Shown here: positions 26,701 to 38,493 of the stretch, piece after piece | Position numbering within the stretch: position 1 is the stretch's first letter | Layout: the number at the start of each line of letters is the position of its first letter | Source: Loripinus fragilis | Lineage: Eukaryota > Mollusca > Bivalvia > Lucinida > Lucinidae | Direction of reading: 5' to 3' | Assembly (NCBI GenBank): GCA_964019695.1 | Contig: CAXHUL010000540.1 | Coordinates: forward strand, 62,001-126,000 | DNA: 64,000 bases | Notes under the pieces: generated by a model | The model's database searches: none | Seen by the model: the letters and a program-made list of their open reading frames with translations, nothing else | What the model was told of the DNA's origin: nothing | Translations under genes and position numbers: made by a program

Positions 26701-29700
26701 AAGATCTTGATAGTACCTACTGAAAAAAGTAATATCATTCTTCGATGCTGGCACAACGAAATAGCGGAGAATCAGTCAGATTTTTTGTGTGAAAAAGGCC
26801 AAAGTGTTAAGAGCTAAAGTAATGCGTGCATGACAGATTTTGCTTTTTCTGGATCCATAGTAATAATTCTTAAAAACAGACTACATATCTTTCTTTAGGA
26901 ATGTTTTGAATGAAGAATGTGCATCTAACGGTCCAGCCTCACTTAGTAGACGAATCCATTATTGTAGAATAGATATAAATGAGATTTGATTTGAGCAAGA
27001 CCAGTTGAAGTTTATGAGATTGTGTCTAGAAATATAGTTAACTTACTGTGTAATGAAAAAGCATAGGTATAGTCCGTGCTAGGTAAGAGTAGAGTGAAGA
27101 AACAGATCTACAGTTAGAAGTATGAAAGAAAACCCTATATTTGTCCAATCAGGTGAATAAAGTACCATAACGTGACCGACTACGTAACTCTACTCTTATC
27201 GAGTATCGGCTTCTTTTTATTCAGGTGTAGATGATCAAAACATCATATAGAAATAAACAATTTTATAACCTTGTTATCAAATTGCAGGGTCTCTCAGTCG
27301 ACTTATTTGATAAAGATCATACGAGGACACTAGCTTTGTTGCACAGGCTCCATATCTTGGTGCCTAGTTTGGATCTTATCTTCTCATACTGGGTACAGCT
27401 ATCCCATATTGCATCACCATGTTCAAGTAGTGGTCTGGTAAATGCCAAATAGAGATGGTTTCCAGCGCTTTTCAGTACAACTTAAATTTCAGTTTTCACA
27501 TAAAATGAATGATCAACCAACCCTTCCGCTTATTATATTGAATATTCGGATGCCAACTGCGATCGTCAGAAAATCATAACACTTAGTTTTTGTGAGAAGT
27601 CTACAGGTTGTATATATGTAAACTTGGTAAAATATTTTGGACCACTTACTATTTTTCAAATACATGTATTATATAGCTTGAATATATAGCGGTAATTTCT
27701 AATATCTCCAACATTTGCCTTTCAAAAGAAAACAAGTAAGCATTGGCAAAATCATCAGTGCGTGACAGGGTTCTAAAGTACAGTGGTGTGTCAGAAAAGG
27801 TGAAGCAACATGGCAGAAATTGTAAGGCTCTCAAGTCTGCATATCACAGTTTATGGCAATTTCCTTACAAAAATCGTAATTTGCAAAGCCTTTTGTGGTA
27901 TTGCTGCAACAAACCAACTCACTTAAAAAGCTTGCATTTCAGGACCTCACGAGTTAGAATTCACCTCAATTTCATCTTTTTCTCTGTACCCAAAGCAACT
28001 GTTTTACAAGTTTTCGTGCATTTTAGGCAATTAAGGTTAAACGTAAAAGCAGTTCACTTTCTAAACAATGCTAATCATGGTCATAGACCAGTTGAAATTT
28101 AAATCACTAGTTTATGTACATTATATTAAAGATGCCTGCGAGGGACAATACAATAAACTAAGTAAAATCGACTGGGCTCGAGCCCAGGCTGCTTAGACGC
28201 GGGCATGAAGTAGGGTGAAGGTTCCAAACTTAACAGGACCAGAGAGCGCTACAGGCGAACAGGACTGCTTAGGGATATTCCACGCTCGGGGCGACCCAAG
28301 GTTATAACGAGGGCTGAAGATCGTTATATAATCAACCGTGTTGCGAGAAATCATTTCTCGACAGGGCCAGAAACTCGCAGCCGTCTTTATGCTTCTAGGG
28401 GTACGAATGTCCTGCCTGTATCAGTTCAGACTGTGAGGAATCACATTCATACAGGCGGTTTCAATTCAAGAGTGCCTGCAAAGAAGCCGGTGCCACAAGG
28501 ATGCTTGTATGGCCTTCAGTCGTGCCTATGCATGCTGGAACAATGGACAAGAGTTGTGTTTTCAGACGAGTCAATGTTGTATCTGAGGCGAGTTAATGGC
28601 AGGAAACGTATAGGGCGACGCCGCAGAGAGCTTCATGTTCCAGCCACAGTGATCCCGGTGGTAGTCTCTCAAGGTGGGGAAGCCATGGTGAGGGCTTGGG
28701 CCTCAGTAACTGCGAAGACAAATCTGGTCAACATTGAAGGAAACTTGAATGGCCAACGTTACATAAAAAAAGTTCTTACTCTGCACGTGTTTTCGTTTCT
28801 GCGTTTCTGCGACGGATGCCAGTTGTAGACCCTTTGCCAGGATGACAACGCCAGGACTCATTGAGCATGTATTGTTGATGACTTCCTGCGTACAAACAAC
28901 GTGAACCGACTGGTCTGGCGCGCGATTTCTCTAGATTTATCATGTATAGAGCATGTTTGGAATGTCCTTGGGAGAGCTGTTTCGGAATGTCTGGAGCAAA
29001 AAAAAAAAAACACACTGCAAGATCTTCGGTGCTTTTTTTAACCGCAAATGTCACAGTTCGTAAATTTCACACTGTGGAGAATTGGTATTAATTCCTCACA
29101 ATGTGTGAAAAATTGGTACCAATACGTTACATGTTTCGTACCAATATCTCACACTTTGTGAAAAATACGCACGAAGTCTTTCATAGAGTATACATGCATA
29201 TCCCTCACATTGATCAAATGCACCCCCTTAATCTGATGCATTTTGCATTCGATTCCAATTCTTCACAGTTTTGTCACTGACATTTGTGACGATTAAGTAC
29301 CAGTTCCCCATATGTGTGATAATTTGGTACCAATTTTTCATACTTGTGAGTTTTGATACCAATTTTTCACATGTGATGATTCGATACCAATTTTTCACAG
29401 ATGTGATGATTTGGTACCGATTCTTCACAGGTGTGGGGATTTGGTACCGATTCTTCACATTTGTAAAAGTTAGGTACCAATTCTTCACACCGTACTAGTT
29501 CTTCACACGTTAAAATTATAAAAAAATGCGAAGTTTGAGCACAAAATCTACACCCCAAAAATTATCGAAATTAACCGTACGAACGTAAATTCACATTTGC
29601 CAAAAGTGACGTATTGGTACCAATTCTTCACATGGTGTGAACTTTATCAAGTGTGAAATTTATTTGCGGTTCAACACTGCTTCTTGAGAGAAGGATGGAC

Positions 29701-32700
29701 GAGAATTCAAACATCAGTCTGTCCAGAAACCAGTCTTCTCTTTAAGGAACAGAGTCCGTGAATGCCTGCGTAATAATAAAGTTTCACACAGTATTGGCTT
29801 TTGGTACTCTTGTTTTGGAAGACCCCTGTAAGAATAAGTGGATGCTGACAGAAACTTAGTCACAATTTGGAATTGAATTTTGATTTGTACTGACCAAGGA
29901 TTATAATGCATAAACGTGAGTTGTCCACTGTTTTGTGTTTGACGGTCAAATAACTAAAAAAACGGTGAAATAGTTGGTGGTCCAAACTTTTTGCCAAGTA
30001 TATATGGGTTGATGGAATGGCTTACCAACTTTGCAAGAAGTTACAAAAGATTCACTTTTGAGGGATTAAAAGTAACTGACAGGATTTCAACCAACGAAAA
30101 AAGCTCGTTGAGATAAGAAAGTAGACCAACAACAGCGGTTATAGGGCTACCTAATACAACGTATGATAGAAAAAGATTAGTATCATCTGCAAATAAACGG
30201 AAGTTGGATTTACTGTTTCTTACAACATCATTTGTATAAAATCAAACAACAGAAGATCAAGTATAGAGCCTTGCAGGACACCTGTTTCAATTTAAACCCA
30301 GCCCAAAAACTACCTTGGAACACAACACGTTGTCAGCTCCCGGGGAGATAGCTTTGAAATCGTATGGTGGCATTTCCTGAAATACCAGCAGCTTCAAGTT
30401 TTATATCTATATCCTTCATGTCAGACTCCGTATAAAAAGGGTTCATTGAATTCATAGAAGACAGTCCAGGTAACTTTCTTGCCCGTGCCAAGTGCTTCAG
30501 TGGATGTAGGATTTAATATATTTGAAATAAGTAAGTTGATAAAATGGTGAGTTCCCTGGAATGGCACCTGACTCCAAAGGATGATCGCATAAAATCAGCA
30601 ACTAGGGCGTCGTTTTGACCAGTAAAATATATTTCATCTCCCTCCCCGATGACTGTACCTGTTGTCAGTTCTAAGATTCGTGATTCGTTGGTGTATGCGA
30701 GCAGCAATGACTCTGGTGAGTCTGTATATTTTTTGTTAGTTCAGTGTGTGTTCTAGCTCTTATTGTGTGTGGGGGGGGGGGGGGTTTGTGTTTTGACCTG
30801 ATTCTGTGATTTAGTTAAATGTACTTTTTATCATTTGTTGTGTGACAATCATCTCACTGGGTAAGGGAGAGCTGGTACTTTACTTTAATTGTATTCTTGC
30901 CTTTGCAACTGTGTCTTTGGTCTCAAATGAGCCGCAACATGAGATTTCCAACAATGTGGTGTAATGCGACCATCAAAGGCTCAGACCAGCCTGGACATAC
31001 GCGCAGTCTGACCAGAGTCTTTGCTAGTCGCTTGAATATACAATGACTCTAAGGCTACTGACCGAACATCATTTGGAGTTGCATAGCTAAAAGTGAGGCT
31101 GCACAGGCTCGTCTGAGTCAACACTTGTCGCCAACAATGTGGTATATGCGACCAGCAAAGGCTCAAACAGCCTACGCATACGCGCAGTCTGATCAGCGCC
31201 TTTGCTAGTCGCTTGAATATACTATGACTCTTAGGCAACTGACAGAACAATCATTTGGAGTTGCTAAGCTTAAAAGAAGGCTGTACAGGCTAGTCTAAGT
31301 CTACACTTCTCAAAATACCACATTGTTGGAAATCATAAGTCACGGATCAAATGTCTCCTCCTCTGGGTACCTTTGGTTGGTCTGTGATCTGTGGCCATTC
31401 CTAGTCATACTCACTTGTTTGCTTGATGTGATTGTACAGCTATTTGAATACATAGAGGATCTTACATGAGTGCTCATGTTGCATTGAATTTATTAAACGA
31501 GTTGGGGAAAAGTGATAAAATGCGAGGCTTGCCAAGCATTTTATCGTTTTTTTCGCAACGAGTTTAATAAATCTACGGCAGCACTGAGGGGACATGTGAA
31601 AAAAATATTTATCTCGTTCCCACGACATAATTATCTCGTTCCCAAGACATAAGATATCGTTTTCACAACATAAGATCTCGTTCCCACGACATAATTAACT
31701 CGTTCCCACGACATAAGATCTCGTTCCCACAACATAAGATCTCGTTCCCACGACATAATTATCTCGTTCCCACGACATATTTATCCAATGAAAATGAGCC
31801 ATTACTGACCGTCGCCATATTCGTTTAAATATATAAAGGATAAGTTCATTTTGTTATGTTAAACAAGCTGTTGATTTATTTAAGAACTGTTCTAACATTT
31901 GCTAGATCAAACGATCCACATTGTAAACATGATCATGCAAAAGCTGATCTGAATTTAAAAGGGTAACGCAATTCTAGATCATTTTTTGGTAACATCAAAC
32001 TGATCCATCTTCTGGTCGATCTATTCAATTGATTTCCCTTTCTTATTTCATGATATGTTTTGTACTGAAAATGTCATCAACTTATTATGTCTGCTGTATA
32101 TATTTAAACGAATCTCAATATGTTAGCAGTTGATATGGGTCCATATTGTTTGCAATAAAGGCAACCAAAGTACACCAGAAGATGAGAAAACAGCCAACAA
32201 ATATCGTTAATTCTGGGAAAGGAGTAAAATTAACATTAAAACAAGACTTAAACATTATGTTCTTGAACAGACAGTGCATGTCAAGACCAAAGAAAATGAC
32301 CTGTCCACTCAGCGAAATTTTTTTCTTTGTGCAGGGAAACACTAATGCCTTACATTTGTAACTACATGTACCCTTTCGGTGTACAGTAGATACTCAGGTT
32401 CATCTGGGTTCATGAAAAAGCTTAGCTGAATATTCGCTGGGCGCACAGTTAATTGTATTCGTTCTGTCATGTACGAGATCATATACTTATAGAAGCAAAT
32501 TGAAGTTCTGTCAAAATTGCAGATTTTATCAATACAAGCCAAGCAACCACTAAAGTGCTGGGCCATTTTTTTGTGTTGCCTTATAATTCTGAAAGGCTAA
32601 ACATGTAATGTAATCGGTCAGTGTACAATCGCGTGAAAATTAAAATAAAATCTGTGTAAAATTGCACAGATTTCATATTTGTACAAAATTTGAAATCTGT

Positions 32701-35700
32701 GAAAACTTGAACAGATTTTGTGGTATTCCCTAGAGTGTAACAGCAAAGTAAAGCTATCACATGCATTTGTTTAAACATATTGTGTTAGCTTATTTTGAAA
32801 GTATTGTTAAAGTGCATCTAGGCTTCAAATATGCGTAAAGTGACTCACATAACGGATTCAAAAGATTATGCAATTTTGAACATTGTATTTCTATTTTAGA
32901 ACAAAAATCGCATTTTAGGTCGAGAAGCTTGCCACATTTTGAATCTTTTTAACATTTTCCCAGCTTTACTGAGGAGCACATACCTTCATTTAGCATCAAC
33001 TCTTAACTTGCTTACATTTCTTTTTGTTTACAAAATTATTTGATGTTCTGTCTGTGAGAAGGGATTTATTCTCGTACATGATTCATTGTTTAGTGTTCCT
33101 TCCATTGGATTGTGGGAGCTCTGTGTTTGGTCCTTGTTTTGTTATACATAACTAAGTGTCCTTTCTAGTTATGCAATCATCTTGACGATAGTAACTGGTT
33201 GCTGTACTTTAAATGTCGTCCTGATGTCTTGTGGCTGTTGGTATTTTGTGACTCTTCCACGTGGTGTATGGTGTGGTTGAGGCATTTCCTGATCATACTC
33301 ACTGTTTGCGACAATATATCCTGCAACCTACTGTCGCAAACTCGACGTCCTTATGTAACATTCTGTTTCATTGCCTGGCAATTGGCTGGCAGCTACAGGC
33401 TGTAGGCGCAACATACTACATTTTCGCTGTCTTTTTGAAGGAAAATTTTTACTTGCACATTAGAATGGGTATAACTGTATTCAAAATTTTCATTTGGGGA
33501 GGCATATCGTCTGATATACGTTCGGAAGTCATGTTTTTGGCTCCACTAACGCGTCACCATTAAAGCTGCATAGTCTGTGCCTTTTGATCTTCTAATTTTA
33601 AAAATAATGTTTTTATTTTTCAAGAATACAGTAAAAATACTCAAATTCAGGTAAACATTTTACCATTTTCGTAAATCTTAACAAGTTATCACTATCAAAA
33701 CAACTGCATTTATGTTACAATTCAACGGTCTAGAATTATTGGAGGGACGCAAATAATTACCAACAAGAGAAAAAACACCTATTTGATAAGATAATTCACT
33801 TTTCCATGCAGTTTTCAGCTGTACTGAACATTTTGATTGTAAAAACATAGCTTAATTCTACTTTTACAAATGATTTAAAAAGAAAATAAAAATTTTCGAA
33901 AAATGTTCATAGTTACAGAGTATGCAGCTTTAAACTAAATTTCCGACCGTATATCCAACGATATAGATTTTGAATACAATTATTCCATACACTTTTATTA
34001 TTATTATTTATATTTCATATTTTTACGATTAAGCCTCAGATTGAATAGCCTGGCAATGTCATATATATATTAAATAAACACCAAACCTCTAACCTTGTAA
34101 ACTGCGCATCCTAATGTGAGTTGACATAAATCATTTTTGTCCTAAAGCAAGCGCTATACTTTATTTTTGACGTGTTTAGAAATATAAATACGGATATGTC
34201 TTTACCTGACTTTGTTGTTCCTGCTTAATTTAGGCTGCCTCTTAATTTTATGCATCTTTATGCATTTTGTTAACACGTTTTAAGCAGCCTATGGGGAAAG
34301 TAAAACTGATTACATCTGCGTTAAGTCACAGCATGTTCAGCTATCCACAGTGGCTAGTTGTTAAGCTTTTGGTCTGTGTCTCATCTACTTCCATACGTTG
34401 TATATATAAGCAGTGTAAGTCCTTGTATAAACGACGGCTCGTCTGATCATCGACGAAATAAGTACCAAAATCTCGTGGATGAGAATAGGGTTTTGACATT
34501 TGTAGTTATATTGAAAACTAAAACTTCCAAATTGACCCAAGTTTTGTAGGTTCTATTTATTTTATGTTCTCAAACTTACACTGTGCATGATACGTGTAAG
34601 TTTAGATCAAAAGATATTACAGCTAAGCTGCAACCCCTTTTGGTATAAAAGTGAGAAAGAAGCCAAATATCAGAAATCGATACAATCAAGTACCACACCT
34701 GACCCAGGACAAAAACATGGACACGCGACAAAAACACAAGAAAACAACACACACAAAAACTGCCACGAGGCCATTCCTTTCCCAGCAGGTGAACACAAGG
34801 CTGCAAAGAACGGACAAGAAAGCATGAAGGCACAAAACATAAATAATAAAAAGGATCCACAAAAGGAGCACCGCCTTGGAACGGTCAGTAAGAAATATTT
34901 TTACTGGAGGGCTTAAACTAGTTTTATGGTACAAACCTCACCCTTATTTCTGATGTGGATCGAGACAAATGGATGCTTGGTTCGCATGAAAGATCCCTAA
35001 CTTATCCATGTATCATCTCCTAGTAAATGCAAATCAAGATATAGATAGGAGATACAACTAAGATAGGACTCCACAGTATATACAACTGAATACTGGAGTA
35101 AAACAAATCCAACAGTTATACCCTGGTGGACCTGACTACAGACACAACACCAGACCCTAACACTCTCGTCTATAGATAAGTCTTCAAGATGGAACCGTCA
35201 TAGAGTCTGGGGTGCGATCCACTCGCATGTAATTAAGGAGGAAAGCAAAGTTGCCAAACGTGATTGGCTTGACCACCAAGCATGCAGTCTGTTGCAATAC
35301 ATTAGAATTATAACCAATTTTCTTATAATGAGATTTTATTTTGATAAAGTGCGTTTAAAAATTATTAGAGCCAACAATTTTCTTAAATTTATACACTAAG
35401 TCGCCATAAAATTCTGGTTTCGAAAGCCCATGGCGTAAGAGAGATTTAAATCTAATATTGAATTTAGATATTAAATCAAAGTATTGGCCGTAAAATTTAG
35501 AAAATAGTTTTGCGAAGTTTATGTTACCAATAGCCTGGTTTGAGAAGTTTCTGAGTTAACAGTTTATTGCGAGTGTTAACTAACACGTTAAATAAACAAC
35601 TTCAGACCAACAATACTCCAGTGATAAATGTTAAATAGTTCTACTCATTATTGTTTGAGTCATTACCAGAACCAATACAATAGAACAGAAAATAGTTTTT

Positions 35701-38431
35701 GAATCAATTGAAAGGTCACAGCCATAAATGAAAAAAGTCAATAAGCAGTATTTATTAGACACCCTTGCAAAATAAGGGTCAGTGGAAAAATGATCTTAGT
35801 TTAAACATATTTTATTTCAACTTGGTAAGATACACATACAAATATATACAAGCTACATAATGTAAAAGGATTAGAACGAAAGCTGGAAGCTAATGTTATT
35901 CTTCTCCTAGCAATAATCAGATGTAAATATAATGGCGTTGTTTTTAAGCTGTTGAAATATAATACTTTTAAAAATGATCTTTAAGATAACAATGTGCAAC
36001 ATTTGGTAAGAATAAATGCACAGAAAATATATTACACCTAAACGTTCTTGAATATATATCAAAGTAAGAAAGTAGGCAAAGATCAGGAATCGATACAATC
36101 AAGCTACACACCTGACCCAGGACACCACATGAGAAAGTGACAAAAACATAATAAAACATCACATACAAGAGGGCCAAGAGGTCAGCCCTTTCCCAGCAGG
36201 TGCAAAGGTATCGGAAACATATCTAACTTCTCATTGCTCTCAGTTGGTAAAAGAATATTGCTTTTTGCACCAACTCCTTCATGCATATGCTCAGTATGTC
36301 TACATTGTGTAGGTTAAGTATTGGATTTATTCATCAAAAGCTGTGGTAGGAGTTGATCAGCATATGAAGACACCGTCAATGCATATATAAAAGCCATATT
36401 AAGGAAAAATTGTCTAAGTCCTCATAGCTGTCATTTTGTCATTTTTAACCAATCTTCCTCATGTATATCTTCAATATGTCTACATTGTGTAGGTAAAGTA
36501 TTGGATTAATTCAGCAAAAGATGTGGTATGAGTATGATACAAAAGCCATATTAGAGAAAAAATTGTCCAAGTTCTCATTGCTGTCATTTTGTTAAAAGAA
36601 ATTGAACTAAACATCTTCATGCATATGTCCAATGTGTCTACATTTTGAAGGCAAAATTGGCCCAATTAAAACCTGTGGTAGGAGTTGATCGGCACATGAA
36701 AGTAAGAAAGAGGGCAAAGATCAGGAATTGATACAATCAAGTACCACACTTGACCCAGGATACCAATGGGAAAGTAACAACGTCACAATTAGACATCACA
36801 AACGAGGGCCAAGAGGTCAGCCCTTTCCAAGCAGGTGACCACAAGGCATCAACAAACAGACGTGCATGAAAGCATGACAAAACAAGACAGAAATAACATA
36901 AATGATCCACATTAGAAGCACCGCCTTGGACGGTCAGTATAAAATATTTTACTGGAGGGCTTAAACCGGTTTAACGGTGCACCAACCTCACCCCTAGTTC
37001 AGATGTGGATCAAGACACATAGACGTTTGGTTTGCATAATAGATCACTAACTAATCAATGAATCATCTCCTAGAACATATTAATCAAGATATAAAAATAG
37101 AAATAAAGCAATGATAAGGACTCAACAGTAAATAAAACTGAATAACGGAGCACAAAAAATCCAACAGGTAAACCCCGGTGGGCCTGACAACAGCCAAAGC
37201 ATCAGGCCCCTACATTCTCATAAATATATAAGTCTTTAAGTCAGAACCATCATAGAGTCTGAAGTCCGACCCACTGCCATGCAATTAAAGAGGAAAGCAA
37301 AGTTGCCAACCGTGATTGGGTTGAGACCAAGCATGCAGTCTGCTGCAATATATTAATGTTATAGCCAATCTTTTTATATGGGAAATTATTTTAATGAACT
37401 GCGCTAAAAAATTATTAGAGCCAACAATCTTCTTCAATTTATATACCAAGTCACCATAGAATTCAGATTCCGAAAGTCCTTGGCGCAAGAGAGATTTAAG
37501 TCTAATTTGGAATTTAGATATCAAATCATAGTAGCGTCTATAAAATTTAGAAAAGGTTTTGCGAAGTTTACGATACCAATAGCCTTGTTTAAGAGGTTTC
37601 TGGGTTAACAATTTATTGCGAGTGTTGAAGTCAGCAACATAGCTAGATGCTCTAGCAAAACGAATGAGTTGAGAGATATAGACACCATAGGATGTAAAGC
37701 GAGGAACACCACCATCTAAAAATTGGAAATTGACAATTTCAAAATCAAAGTAGTCACGTTTATCATAAATTTTGGTTGAAACAATATCATTAGAAATTGA
37801 CAAATGCCAGTCTTAAAACATGGCTTCGGTATCAGAGGTATTAGCTTTATTAAGTCGGAGCTCTGAAGGGTATATTTGACCTACCATAGTGTCAAAATAA
37901 ACATTATAAATGTTTAAATCGTTCAAATACCGGCACTATCATAGCATAAGCATAAACCCTATTTATAAACCCTTATTTATTTCCCCTTCATTTTGTTAAA
38001 AAGCCATGGAAAAATTGTCTTAAGTTCTCATAGCTGTCATTTTGTTAAAAATTATTTTTTTCTGAACCAAACTCCTCCATGCATATGTTCAATGTGTCTA
38101 CATCTCGAAAGCAAATTATCAAATTGCTCCATCAAAAGCTGTGGTAGGAGTTGATCGTCCCGTGTATGCACTATCATATCATAAGCATAAACCCCATATA
38201 AAAGACCATTTAGAAATTACAATGGAAATAGCTCTAATAGAATAGGCCCCTGATACTTACTGTTTTATTAAAAGTATTTGTCAGGTGTGGTACTTGATTG
38301 TATTGATTCCTGATCTTTGCCACCTTTCTTATTACTTTGTAGATATGAATATGTTTGCAAAGTTGGATGAAATTCAAACATAGACAGTATACAGTTTGGG
38401 GGGGTATAAATATGGTGGTTAAACATAGTTT

Positions 38432-38493
<62 letters not shown>

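Larger units (their letters stand above)
27620..30000 (+). mobile_element. Tc1/mariner-like element with a nested insertion
   Basis: Left end AACTTGGTAAAATATTTTGG..ACCACTTACTATTT is inverted at the right end as AAATAGTTGGTGGTCC..GCCAAGT, each next to TA. The element spans 2,381 bp, or about 1,750 bp without the nested 29040-29671 insertion. It carries a broken transposase and interrupts a LINE. Confidence 0.8.

Noticed and set aside
27743..28102. 119-residue plus-strand ORF
   Set aside because: It lies in the 5' part of the Tc1 element before the transposase and shows no domain.
29228..29558. Overlapping repetitive ORFs on both strands
   Set aside because: They are by-products of the 27-bp tandem repeat inside a mobile element.
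31600..31790. Possible CRISPR-like array
   Set aside because: Units are contiguous with no unique spacers, and the context is eukaryotic.
34587..34934. Overlapping ORFs of 82-109 residues
   Set aside because: They lie in the 3' UTR of a retroelement B copy and recur as decayed frames in other copies.
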